Source: an uncultured SAR86 cluster bacterium (GTDB lineage: Bacteria; Pseudomonadota; Gammaproteobacteria; Magnimaribacterales; AG-339-G14). From it: DNA of 64,000 nt. Shown piece by piece: positions 26,802-36,028 of this stretch. The notes under the pieces were generated by a model. The model ran no database searches. It was given only the letters and a program-made list of their open reading frames with translations, and was not told the DNA's origin. Within the stretch, counting starts at the first letter, position 1, and each line of letters starts with the position of its first letter. The DNA is taken from the NCBI GenBank assembly GCA_902578495.1, contig CACHCY010000001.1, positions 62,001 to 126,000 on the forward strand, written 5' to 3'. A program made the translations under genes and the position numbers.

Positions 26802-28029
26802 TTAATATTTTTTTAGCTAATATTTCTGCGGTCTCTGCACTAAGTGTCCATCCAAGATGTCCATGACCAGTGTTATAAAAAATATCTCCAAGATTGCTTT
26901 CAAAAAGAAGAGGCATCATATCTGGAGTCATTGGCCTAAGTCCTGCCCAAGGTGTGTAGCTCTCCGTACTAACATCTGGAAAATATTTTTTTACCCAGTT
27001 TAGTAAAGGTCTAACCCTGTCTTGTCTTATATCTTTGTTATATCCTGCTAACTCTGCTGTTCCTGCTACCCTAAGCCTATTGCCTAATCTACTTGAAACA
27101 ATTTTTACTGGATCATCGATCAAGGAAACTTTAGGGGCTGCTTCCTGAGAAACTTGATCATTTAGATTGATGGTTACGCTGTAACCTTTTACTGGATAGA
27201 CTTGCATTCTATCACCTAATACATTTGCAAACTTTTGAGTGTCTACACCTGCACAAATCGCCACCTTATCAAACTCCAAACCTTCAGTAATATTTCCATC
27301 AGAAATTGAAATAATCACACAATCTTTCTCTTTGTAAATTGTTTCTACCTCAGAATTAAATTTAGAAACGAGTTTATATTTATCTTCAAGCACCTTATGA
27401 AGATTCACACAGAATTTATGGATATCTCCACTTGCATCTGATTTTGTATAAATACCGCCGACAATTTTTTTTGTATTTTTGTCTGTTTTGAATGCTGGCT
27501 CCAAATCCTCAATCTCATCAAGATCTAAATAATCCCATTCCATTCCATCTTGCTCAATCCAATTCTTTTTTTCTCTAGCAGCTTGCAATTCATTTTCATT
27601 ATCGTAAATATGAAGTAGTCCCTTTTTTAATAAATTAAATTCAATTTTTTCATCATCAGCAATTTTGAAGTAATGCTCTCTAGCTTTTTTTGCCATATCT
27701 ATTGTTTTTAGGGTATTAGATTTGTGCTTACCGGAAAAAGTTGCTGCTAGAAATCCAAGCATCCATTTGTATTTATTTACATTTGGGGTTGGATTAAAGA
27801 GAAGAGGAGCATCCTTCTGGAACATCCATTTTATTCCATTAAATAAATTTTTTGTTGTGTTCCAAGTTTCAGCATTACTAGCGCTTAATTGCCCACCATT
27901 TGCATAACTAGTGGCCATAGCAGGATATCTTCTGGCATCTATAAGCGTAACTTTATGACCCCTTTTAGCTAATGAATAAGCAGTTGTAATCCCTGCTATA
28001 CCTGACCCAATGACACCAATTCTTTTCAT
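26791..28029 (-). CDS. dadA: D-amino acid dehydrogenase (DadA-like)
   Basis: FAD-dependent, membrane-associated oxidation of D-amino acids (classically D-alanine) to 2-oxoacids. The 412-residue protein has the dinucleotide fold GVIGSGIAGITTAYSLAKRGHKVTLID (about 4-30), YANGGQLSASNAETWN, and the C-terminal WAGLRPMTPDMMPLL and GHGHLGWTLS segments. Being next to ampD/ampG, it may oxidise D-alanine freed from recycled peptidoglycan. It overlaps ispH by 4 nt. Confidence 0.9.
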   Translation of the reverse strand: MKRIGVIGSGIAGITTAYSLAKRGHKVTLIDARRYPAMATSYANGGQLSASNAETWNTTKNLFNGIKWMFQKDAPLLFNPTPNVNKYKWMLGFLAATFSGKHKSNTLKTIDMAKKAREHYFKIADDEKIEFNLLKKGLLHIYDNENELQAAREKKNWIEQDGMEWDYLDLDEIEDLEPAFKTDKNTKKIVGGIYTKSDASGDIHKFCVNLHKVLEDKYKLVSKFNSEVETIYKEKDCVIISISDGNITEGLEFDKVAICAGVDTQKFANVLGDRMQVYPVKGYSVTINLNDQVSQEAAPKVSLIDDPVKIVSSRLGNRLRVAGTAELAGYNKDIRQDRVRPLLNWVKKYFPDVSTESYTPWAGLRPMTPDMMPLLFESNLGDIFYNTGHGHLGWTLSAETAEILAKKILNET

Positions 28030-28967
28030 GAAACTAATTCTTTTGGAAGTTTAAAATTTACCGATTCTTTCAAGCCGTCCAGTTCCTGAGACATTTCAAA
28101 TCCCAATTTTTGACATTTTGAAACAATGCTTTGAACTAAAGACTCGGGAGCAGAAGCCCCAGCGGATATTCCTAATTTAAAAATTCCATTTAGTTGTTCA
28201 GGAGCTATCTCATTAGGATCATCAACTAATATGGATTTTACGCCACAATTTTCTGATAATTCCTTTAGTCTATTTGAATTAGAACTGTTGTTTGAACCTA
28301 CAATTATTATGAGTTCTGTTTCTAATGCGAGCTGTTTTACAGCATCTTGTCTATTTTGTGTTGCGTAACAAATATCATCTGAAGATGGGCTTATTATTTT
28401 AGGGAAACGCTTTTTCAAAATATTTATAATCGATTTCGTATCATCGACAGATAAAGTTGTTTGAGTAACCATAGCCAGATTGGAAGGTTGATCTATTTTT
28501 ATATTTTTTGCATCAATTTCTGACTCAACTAAATAAATTTTACCTTTTGAGTCGTGAGGAAATCTTCCCAGAGTTCCTTCCACTTCAGGATGGTTATCAT
28601 GCCCAACTAAAATTATATCCAAACCTTGCCTCGCATATCTGATGACTTCCATGTGAACTTTTGTGACCAGAGGGCATGTTGCATCAAAATAATTCAAGTT
28701 CTTTATTTCAGCATCATCGACAACTTTTTTGGAAACCCCATGAGCAGAAAAGATAGTTATTGCACCTTCTGGTATTTCATCAATTTGTTCAACAAAAATT
28801 GCTCCTTTAGATTTTAGATCTTCTACAACATTTCGATTATGAACTACCTCATGTCTGACATAAACTGGCGGACCGAATTTCAATAATGCCTGATTTACAA
28901 TTTCAATAGCACGATCTACTCCAGCACAGAATCCTCTTGGATTTGCTAACTTAATCTCTCTTTTCAA
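28026..28967 (-). CDS. ispH: 4-hydroxy-3-methylbut-2-enyl diphosphate reductase IspH (LytB)
   Basis: Last step of the MEP isoprenoid pathway, yielding IPP and DMAPP. The 313-residue protein has the three cluster-binding cysteines C14, C98 and C200, histidines H43, H76 and H126, and E128. ispG, the preceding pathway step, is at 51161-52273. It overlaps lspA by 4 nt in the ileS-lspA-ispH run typical of gammaproteobacteria. Confidence 0.97.
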   Translation of the reverse strand: MKREIKLANPRGFCAGVDRAIEIVNQALLKFGPPVYVRHEVVHNRNVVEDLKSKGAIFVEQIDEIPEGAITIFSAHGVSKKVVDDAEIKNLNYFDATCPLVTKVHMEVIRYARQGLDIILVGHDNHPEVEGTLGRFPHDSKGKIYLVESEIDAKNIKIDQPSNLAMVTQTTLSVDDTKSIINILKKRFPKIISPSSDDICYATQNRQDAVKQLALETELIIIVGSNNSSNSNRLKELSENCGVKSILVDDPNEIAPEQLNGIFKLGISAGASAPESLVQSIVSKCQKLGFEMSQELDGLKESVNFKLPKELVS

Positions 28968-29428
28968 GAATTTTGCTCCTTAACTTTAAAATAATTTATC
29001 AGATAAAGTACTATTCCAATTGTTATAAATACATCGGCTAAATTGAATACATAAGGATTGAATGTAATAGCAATAAAATCAACTACGTGCCCTAAAAAAA
29101 CCCTATCAAACAAGTTACCAAATCCTCCTGCAAGAATTAGACTCAAAGATATCAATTGAGTTTTGTTAGGCCTTTCTTGGTTTATAAATATCAACCAAAC
29201 TAAGTAAAGGCAGATTAAAAAGACGAGCAAGCTAAATACAAATGCTAGGTTTAAGCTTTCATTATTAAGAATATTAAAAGCTACTCCGTAATTAGGGATA
29301 TACACAAAATCAAGGAAATAAAAAACATTTTTATATTGGAAAAGGTCAAAATTTATCCTTATAAGGTATTTTGAATATTGATCAAATATAAAAAGTATCA
29401 AAATTAATAATCCCGCATAGGCCTTCAT
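28964..29428 (-). CDS. lspA: Lipoprotein signal peptidase II
   Basis: Inner-membrane aspartyl protease that cleaves prolipoprotein signal peptides. I start it at ATG 29428 (MKAYAGLL), which overlaps the ileS stop as ATGA and gives 154 residues with four TM segments. A longer in-frame start would run into ileS. The catalytic aspartates are in NLFDRVFLGHVVDFI and FNLADVFI. Its substrates here would include BamB and BamC. Confidence 0.95.
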   Translation of the reverse strand: MKAYAGLLILILFIFDQYSKYLIRINFDLFQYKNVFYFLDFVYIPNYGVAFNILNNESLNLAFVFSLLVFLICLYLVWLIFINQERPNKTQLISLSLILAGGFGNLFDRVFLGHVVDFIAITFNPYVFNLADVFITIGIVLYLINYFKVKEQNS

Positions 29429-32187
29429 ATCATCTGTCTTTCTTCTCCAGGAAAAGATAAATTCGATATGCAACGAGAACAAATTTTATTGCCTTCATGA
29501 TCAGATAGATCAGCAACATGATGCCAGCATCTCTCGCATTTTTCATCGATTGAAACTTTTATATCAATTTTAGGCTCATCTAAATTTTTGTCAGAAACAG
29601 ATAGACTTACATTAGAAACTAAAAAGAGAAACTTAAGTTCTTCTCCAAACCTTGAAAATTTTAGAAAATCATTCTCGCTAAAAGTTATATGAACTTCTGC
29701 ATCGAGAGAAGAACCAATGCTTCCTTCCTCTCTCAAGATTTCAATATTCTTGTTTACTTCGTCTTTTAGATTAATTAAGTCATTCCAGACATCTAGGTCT
29801 GACTCGAGTGGTTCTAGCAGCGAATACCATTCTTTCTCAAAAATTGAACTTTCATCGCTTGAAAATTCTTTCCATGCTTCCTCTGCTGTAAAACTAATGA
29901 TTGGACTAATCCATCGAATGAGCATTTGGAGTAAATGAAACATTGCGGTTTGAGAAGATTTTCTTGCAGGTCCGTCGTGATGACATGTATAAGCTCTATC
30001 CTTGATTATGTCTAAGTAGAAGCTACCTAATTCATTCGTACAAAAATTTAGGATTTTTTGAAATGCCAAATGAAAATCAAAATTTTCATAATCGGCTACT
30101 ATATCCCTTTGGACATCCATTGCCTTAGCAACAATAAACTGATCTAACTCAACGAGTTCATTAATCTTTTGCTGTTGATTATTTTCATCAAAATCATATA
30201 AATTACTCAAAAGAAATCTAATTGTATTTCTTATTTTTCTATAGGAATCAGTCGTTCTATCCAAAATTTCATTTGAGAAATTCATCTCATTTCTAAACTC
30301 TGTTGAAGCAACCCATGCTCTTAAAATATCCGCCCCTTTTTGATTCCAAATAGATTGAGGAGAAACAACATTTCCTAAAGATTTAGACATTTTCTTCCCT
30401 TCATTATCAACAACAAAGCCATGCGTTACTACATTTCTAAAAGGAGGAAGATTATTAATTGTCATCCCTGTAAGAAGAGAAGACTGAAACCAACCTCTAT
30501 GCTGATCAGATCCTTCTAAATATAAATCTGCAGGTTGAGACAATCCTCTTTTTTCATTCAGAACACAGTAATGTGTGACGCCAGAATCAAACCATACATC
30601 TAAAATATCCATTACTGGCTCATACTCATCACCAACGTTCACTGATTCTAATTTTTGCTCAAACCAAACGTCTGTTCCTGACTTTTCAATTTCATCTGCT
30701 ACTTTTTGCATGATAGAAACGGTATCTGGATGAAGCTCTCCGGTTTTTTTATTTATATACAAAGCTATGGGAACACCCCAGGTTCTTTGTCTTGAAATGC
30801 ACCAATCTGGCCTCTCTTCCATCATGCTTGTAATCCTGGATTTACCCCAATCTGGCATCCAGTTAACAGAATCAATAGAATTCATAGAATTCTCCAATAA
30901 GTTTTCTGCAGTCATAGATATAAACCATTGAGGAGTTGCTCTGAAAAATAGCGATGATTTGTGTCTCCAACAGTGCGGAAAACTATGTTGATAAGAATCT
31001 TTAGAGAGAAGGTTTGATTGTTCTTCTAACATTTCGATGGATTTTTTATTGGCTTCCTCTAAATTCATTCCAGAAAAATCAATAGCTGTTTCTAAAAATC
31101 TTCCATCCGAGCCAACGTGATTTAATATTTCAAGTTTATATTTATTGCTTGCATGAAAATCTTCTAGACCATGAGCTGGCGCTGTATGAACAATTCCAGT
31201 GCCCATTTCGGTAGTAACATGATCTCCCAATATGACTGTAGACTTTCTATCAAAATAAGGATGTTTAGCTTCTGCAGACTCCAAAATAGATCCAGGTTTT
31301 GTCGATAAGATTGTATAGTTTGATATGGAACATCTTTCAAGAACGCTATCTATTAAATCCTTACAAATAATCAAGCATTGTATGGAGTTATCTTTGTTGA
31401 CCTCTAACAGAGAATAATCAAGATTTGGGTTGACTGATAAAGCTACATTTCCTGGGATAGTCCATGGAGTTGTTGTCCATGATAAAAAGGATGTTTTAAT
31501 ATTTTCATCCACTAAAGTATTAAAAACTTCATTCACACTTGATGTCTCCATCTCAAAAAGGAAATCTATTGAGGTAGAAGTTTTATCTTTGTATTCCACT
31601 TCTGCCTCAGCAAGTGCAGAGTTGCAATCAGGACACCAATAAACAGGTTTATCCCCTTTGACTAGATGACCCGATTTGACTATCTCTGAAAGAGCCCTGA
31701 TTATCCCTGCCTCGAAAGAGTAATCCATTGTCTTGTAAGGATTTTTCCAATCAGCGAGAACACCCAATCTTTTGAAATCCTTTTTTTGGATAGCTATTTG
31801 CTGGTTAGCATAATCACGACATTTGGCCCTAAAGTCCTTGGCAGAAATATCTTTATTTGGCTTACCTGATTTTTGCTCCACGTTTAACTCAATAGGCAAT
31901 CCATGACAATCCCATCCAGGAACAAAAGAGACGTTGTAACCGGACAATAACCTAGATTTGCAGGCAATATCTTTTAAAGTTTTGTTGATGCTTGTACCCA
32001 AATGAATTGGGCCATTGGCATATGGAGGACCATCGTGGAAGGTAAATTTAGGTTTATCCTTATTTTGTTCCTGAAGAGCGTTATACAAATTAATCTCCTC
32101 CCAAAATTTAAGAATCTCTGGCTCTTTTTGAGCCAAATTGGCTTTCATGGAAAATTTAGTCTTTGGAAGATTTAGGGTATCTTTCAT
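29425..32187 (-). CDS. ileS: Isoleucine--tRNA ligase
   Basis: Class I synthetase charging tRNA-Ile, 920 residues. The HIGH-type motif is HLGT (62-65) within GPPYANGPIHLGTS; KMSKS is in DNEGKKMSKSLGNVV. The editing domain contains TTTPWTIPGNVALSV, and the C-terminal zinc finger has CERCWHH and CSRC. It overlaps ribF and lspA by 4 nt each. Confidence 0.98.
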   Translation of the reverse strand: MKDTLNLPKTKFSMKANLAQKEPEILKFWEEINLYNALQEQNKDKPKFTFHDGPPYANGPIHLGTSINKTLKDIACKSRLLSGYNVSFVPGWDCHGLPIELNVEQKSGKPNKDISAKDFRAKCRDYANQQIAIQKKDFKRLGVLADWKNPYKTMDYSFEAGIIRALSEIVKSGHLVKGDKPVYWCPDCNSALAEAEVEYKDKTSTSIDFLFEMETSSVNEVFNTLVDENIKTSFLSWTTTPWTIPGNVALSVNPNLDYSLLEVNKDNSIQCLIICKDLIDSVLERCSISNYTILSTKPGSILESAEAKHPYFDRKSTVILGDHVTTEMGTGIVHTAPAHGLEDFHASNKYKLEILNHVGSDGRFLETAIDFSGMNLEEANKKSIEMLEEQSNLLSKDSYQHSFPHCWRHKSSLFFRATPQWFISMTAENLLENSMNSIDSVNWMPDWGKSRITSMMEERPDWCISRQRTWGVPIALYINKKTGELHPDTVSIMQKVADEIEKSGTDVWFEQKLESVNVGDEYEPVMDILDVWFDSGVTHYCVLNEKRGLSQPADLYLEGSDQHRGWFQSSLLTGMTINNLPPFRNVVTHGFVVDNEGKKMSKSLGNVVSPQSIWNQKGADILRAWVASTEFRNEMNFSNEILDRTTDSYRKIRNTIRFLLSNLYDFDENNQQQKINELVELDQFIVAKAMDVQRDIVADYENFDFHLAFQKILNFCTNELGSFYLDIIKDRAYTCHHDGPARKSSQTAMFHLLQMLIRWISPIISFTAEEAWKEFSSDESSIFEKEWYSLLEPLESDLDVWNDLINLKDEVNKNIEILREEGSIGSSLDAEVHITFSENDFLKFSRFGEELKFLFLVSNVSLSVSDKNLDEPKIDIKVSIDEKCERCWHHVADLSDHEGNKICSRCISNLSFPGEERQMI

Positions 32188-33137
32188 AGATTCGAATCAA
32201 ATGTATTCAACGTGTAGGAAATATCTTTTTTTATTTGTTCTTTAAGTTGGTCTAATCCGGAAAACTTCTTCTCATCCCTAACTTTAAAACAAAATTCTAC
32301 TTGAATTCTTTGGCCATAGATATCTTCTGAAAAATTAAATATATGTACCTCTAAAACTGGCATTGTTCCTCCAATTGTAGGACGCAGACCCATGTTGGCT
32401 ATGCCTAAATATTTTCTGTTTTGAAGTTGAATTTTTACTCCGTAAACCCCTTTGATAGGTAAATTTGTCTTAGGCAGCCATAAATTAGCAGTAGGAACAT
32501 CAATTGTTCTTCCTAGTTGATTTCCATGGACTACTTTTCCAGAAAAGGTATAGGGCCTATCAAGAAGTGTTTTAGCCTCCTCAAAATCATTATTTATTAA
32601 AGCTTCTCTAATTCGGGAGCTGCTTACTCTTTTATCATTAATTTTAAATGTTTCAGTTTTTAAGACATCCACGCCTTTGTTTTTTCCCCAATTAACTAGA
32701 AAATTAAAATCGCCCTTCCTATCCTTTCCAAATTTAAAATCATCGCCAATCATTAAAGACCTAATCTGAAGATTTCCGAGAATTTCGTCTGCAAAAATTT
32801 CAGGAGTCATTCGCTTTAAATTGCTATTGAATTTAAGAAAAAAAGCTACGTCCACTCCATTTTTTTTAAGACTTAAATATTTATCTCTCCAAGGTGAAAT
32901 CCTTGGTGGAGCTTCAACAGATGAAATTTCTTCAGCAAAAAATTCTTTCGCATGGGGCTCGGTAAAAATAACCATTCTCTTAAGCTTTTTTATTTTTGAG
33001 ATTGAAAGCATGTTTTTAAGAATTTCTTTATGGCCTAAATGTAAGCCGTCAAAATTCCCTATGGTTGCAATGAATGAATCGTTAGAGTGCTTTTCTCTAA
33101 AAAGCTCTATGTTGGATTGACCTCTAATCAAATACAT
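32184..33137 (-). CDS. ribF: Bifunctional riboflavin kinase/FAD synthetase RibF
   Basis: Converts riboflavin to FMN and then FAD. The 317-residue protein has an N-terminal adenylyltransferase domain (ATIGNFDGLHLGHKEIL, about 25-41; MIGDDFKFGKDRKGD; SSSRIREAL) and a C-terminal kinase domain (GRTIDVPTANLWLP, GVYGVKIQL). The murJ-ribF-ileS order is conserved. It overlaps ileS by 4 nt and murJ by 1 nt. Confidence 0.96.
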   Translation of the reverse strand: MYLIRGQSNIELFREKHSNDSFIATIGNFDGLHLGHKEILKNMLSISKIKKLKRMVIFTEPHAKEFFAEEISSVEAPPRISPWRDKYLSLKKNGVDVAFFLKFNSNLKRMTPEIFADEILGNLQIRSLMIGDDFKFGKDRKGDFNFLVNWGKNKGVDVLKTETFKINDKRVSSSRIREALINNDFEEAKTLLDRPYTFSGKVVHGNQLGRTIDVPTANLWLPKTNLPIKGVYGVKIQLQNRKYLGIANMGLRPTIGGTMPVLEVHIFNFSEDIYGQRIQVEFCFKVRDEKKFSGLDQLKEQIKKDISYTLNTFDSNL

Positions 33138-34696
33138 TATCTTCTAAAAAAAGATGCTCTGAATCCTAATAAATATAGGATTAAAAAGTAAAATATTATT
33201 AGAAATAATATCCCAAACAAAAGAACTAGGTTTGATAACCATTGATCTTTAATAGCAGAAATATTGTTTGCAAAGAAATTAATAACAAAGTAGAAAACTA
33301 AATTTGCACTTATTATTTTTATTATTGAAATTAAACTTTCTTTGGTTACTTCAATAAAAGAATTTCTTGATAAGATTACATAGTAAATTACTACCGAAAC
33401 TATGGCAGCAATAGAGCTTCCTAATGCAAGTCCAACATGCCCATATCCAAGATAAAAAGCCAAAAAGTAATTCAGAAAAACATTCATCACAAACGAAAGA
33501 ATAGTAATAATTAAAGGGGTAAAAGTATCTTGTCTTGCAAAAAAACTTGCTGATAAGACTTTAATCAACATAAAAGCAAATAGGCCAAGCGAAAAAGCTT
33601 GCAAGCTCATAGCAGTCATAATTGCATCACTTTCATTAAAGTTTCCTCTTACAAAAAGTAATTCAATGATTGGTAATCCTAGAGAAAAAAGTGCAACAGA
33701 AGATGGGATTGCAAAAATTAAAATGAGTTCTATTCCCCATTTTAAATTTTCTTTAAATTCAAGATATTTTTCAGCGACATACTCGCTTGATAATTTAGGA
33801 AGAATTACAGTGGCGATAGCAATTCCAAAAATTCCAAGAGGAAGTTGTATCAACCTATCTGAGAGGTAAAGCCAAGTTGGGCTCCCTGTTTCAAGAAGGG
33901 AAGCGAAAATAGTATCAATTAAAATATTCAACTGAACGACTCCACCAGCCAAAATACCAGGGATCATTAAATTAAATATTTTTTTAGTGCCTCTATTGAA
34001 AATTTTCAAATCAAGTCTTGGCAGAAGTTTTAAATCTAACAAAAATTTTATTTGAAAGGATAATTGGACTATCCCAGCGATTATCACACCATAAGCCAGT
34101 GCATATACTGGACTTTCAAAATAGTCTCTAAGATAAATAGCGCAGAGAATGATGCTTAAATTAAAAAAAATAGGAGTAGCTGCAGGAACTGAAAATTTAC
34201 CAAATGAATTCAAGATACTACCCGATAAGGCAACCAGAGATATAAAAAATAAATAAGGGAAAGTTATCCTAAGAATATCTTGAGACAGTGCAAGCTTAGA
34301 CTCATCGTAAAAAAAACCTGGAGCAAAAATAAAAACGAATACAGGAGTAAAAATAAAAACCAAACCCACCAAAATTCCTGAAACTAAAAATATGAAGGTA
34401 AATGATTTGTTAATAACCTCTTTTGTCTCTTCAAAACTATTTAAATTTTTATACTCTGTGAGTACGGGAACAAAAGCTTGATTAAAAGCCCCTTCAGCAA
34501 CTAGTCTCCGAAAAACGTTTGGTATTTTTAACATGACCACAAAAACATCATGTGCAAGTGATGATCCTAAAAGACTGGTTGTAACAACGTCTCTTATTAG
34601 ACCAAAAATTCTAGAAAGAAAAGTCCAAAATGAAACTAAGCCCGTTTTAAAAAATAAATCTTTTTGAGGGCTCTCCAATTTAGAAGGTGTAGTCAA
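33137..34696 (-). CDS. murJ: Lipid II flippase MurJ (MviN)
   Basis: Flips lipid II across the inner membrane. A 519-residue MOP-superfamily protein with about 14 TM segments; the start region SFWTFLSRIFGLIRDVVTTSLLGSSLAHDVFVVMLKIPNVFRRLVAEGAFNQAFVPVLTEY carries the conserved arginines of the central cavity. SDRLIQLPLGIFGIAIATVILPKLS is also diagnostic. It lies 2 nt from msrB and overlaps ribF by 1 nt. Confidence 0.96.
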   Translation of the reverse strand: MTTPSKLESPQKDLFFKTGLVSFWTFLSRIFGLIRDVVTTSLLGSSLAHDVFVVMLKIPNVFRRLVAEGAFNQAFVPVLTEYKNLNSFEETKEVINKSFTFIFLVSGILVGLVFIFTPVFVFIFAPGFFYDESKLALSQDILRITFPYLFFISLVALSGSILNSFGKFSVPAATPIFFNLSIILCAIYLRDYFESPVYALAYGVIIAGIVQLSFQIKFLLDLKLLPRLDLKIFNRGTKKIFNLMIPGILAGGVVQLNILIDTIFASLLETGSPTWLYLSDRLIQLPLGIFGIAIATVILPKLSSEYVAEKYLEFKENLKWGIELILIFAIPSSVALFSLGLPIIELLFVRGNFNESDAIMTAMSLQAFSLGLFAFMLIKVLSASFFARQDTFTPLIITILSFVMNVFLNYFLAFYLGYGHVGLALGSSIAAIVSVVIYYVILSRNSFIEVTKESLISIIKIISANLVFYFVINFFANNISAIKDQWLSNLVLLFGILFLIIFYFLILYLLGFRASFFRR

Positions 34697-34698
34697 AA

Positions 34699-35088
34699 TT
34701 ATTCTTTTTCTTCAGGAACAAAATCTAGAGCTACTGAATTTATGCAATACCTTAAACCTGTTGGTTGTGGTCCATCATCAAACACATGACCCAAATGAGC
34801 AGAACACTGAGAACAATGAACTTCTTTTCTTAAATAACCAATTTCATAATCATCACTGTAAGCAACGGAATTTTTTTCAAATGGCTTATAAAAACTTGGC
34901 CAACCGGAACCAGAATCGTACTTAGCATTATGATCAAATAGCTTTGATCCACAACAAACGCATACATATTCTCCCGGCTCTTTATTATCATTCAAATTCC
35001 CAGAGAAAGCAGGCTCCGTTCCATGCTGCTGGGTCACATAATAAGCCTCTGCTGAGATCTGCTTTTTTTCTTTATCTTGCTTTGACAT
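34699..35088 (-). CDS. msrB: Peptide-methionine (R)-S-oxide reductase MsrB
   Basis: Repairs oxidised methionine (R-sulfoxide). The 129-residue protein has zinc cysteines C43/C46 and C92/C95, the substrate loop DSGSGWPSFY, HVFDDGPQPTGLRYC and catalytic C115 in RYCINS. A standalone MsrB without MsrA. It shares 1 nt with the desaturase gene. Confidence 0.96.
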   Translation of the reverse strand: MSKQDKEKKQISAEAYYVTQQHGTEPAFSGNLNDNKEPGEYVCVCCGSKLFDHNAKYDSGSGWPSFYKPFEKNSVAYSDDYEIGYLRKEVHCSQCSAHLGHVFDDGPQPTGLRYCINSVALDFVPEEKE

Positions 35089-36002
35089 TAATTTGTTATA
35101 AGTATTTTTTTGAAGACATCTCCATAACCATTAGCAATTTCCATTTTAGAGGTATGGCCCCTTGCTCTGAGCATTTTGTGAGCCATTGGTAAGTTATACC
35201 AAGGACAAAATGTAAAAAGGTGATGTTCAACATGATAATTTACATTCAGAGGGGCTAGAAAGTAGCTTAAATACCATGGCACTTTTGTCGTCCTGGTATT
35301 TTTGAAGTCATCGCCACCTTCCACGCCTGAGTGTTCAGTGATACTTCTTATTCTATAAAAAAGGCTGAATAGAGTAATCATCGGTACCCACCATAAAAAA
35401 AGGTAAAGCCAAGGATTGCCGCTTAGATAAAAAATAGTAAAAAGAATCAAGTTAGTTATGAGAAATCCGTGCATTTTGCTTAAAAATCTTGAAATGTGAG
35501 CAGATAGGCTCAAGTTTGATCCCCAGGCAGACTTTAGCGCCCCAAAGTATCTTCGAAGTCCTGCGACTCCAGTTAGATCCCTCGTAAATTTTCTGATGAG
35601 ACTTGCTCTAGATGTAGGAAAAGCTTTAGTTAAACCTATGTCAGGATCTTTATCTGTTTCGGTATATTTATGATGCTGTGAATGTATTTTTCGATAAGGA
35701 AAAGTATCAGTCATCACTGGAAAAGCGCAAAACCACTGCGATGCAAGGTCATTTAATTTTCTATTTTTATACATCAAACCATGAGCACCATCGTGCATAA
35801 GAACTGTCATTTGGAACTGCTTGGCAGCTACGATCACTGAAGAAATGATAAAAGTTAGGACATTAGGCAGATAAATGAATAAAGAAAAGGCGAAAAAAAC
35901 CTGAGCCCACATTGAAATAATTGTCATTGTGGTTTTCCAATCTTTTTTTTCTCTTAAAATTGCAATTTCTTGATCGCTCAGAAGAGAATTGTAATCATTC
36001 AT
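35088..36002 (-). CDS. Membrane fatty acid desaturase-family protein
   Basis: A 304-residue integral membrane diiron enzyme with the three histidine boxes: HDGAH (70-74), HSQHH (107-111) and HVEHH near the C-terminus, between hydrophobic pairs. It may introduce a double bond into membrane acyl chains or act on another lipid or carotenoid-like substrate; the subfamily is not resolved by eye. It has its own 26-nt gap to pdxB, and its stop touches the msrB start. Confidence 0.85.
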   Translation of the reverse strand: MNDYNSLLSDQEIAILREKKDWKTTMTIISMWAQVFFAFSLFIYLPNVLTFIISSVIVAAKQFQMTVLMHDGAHGLMYKNRKLNDLASQWFCAFPVMTDTFPYRKIHSQHHKYTETDKDPDIGLTKAFPTSRASLIRKFTRDLTGVAGLRRYFGALKSAWGSNLSLSAHISRFLSKMHGFLITNLILFTIFYLSGNPWLYLFLWWVPMITLFSLFYRIRSITEHSGVEGGDDFKNTRTTKVPWYLSYFLAPLNVNYHVEHHLFTFCPWYNLPMAHKMLRARGHTSKMEIANGYGDVFKKILITN

Positions 36003-36028
36003 ATACTAATTATAACTAAGTGAGTTTT

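Noticed and set aside
29429..29482. Longer LspA start
   Set aside because: It would lie within ileS; the ATGA overlap at 29428 gives the normal N-terminus.
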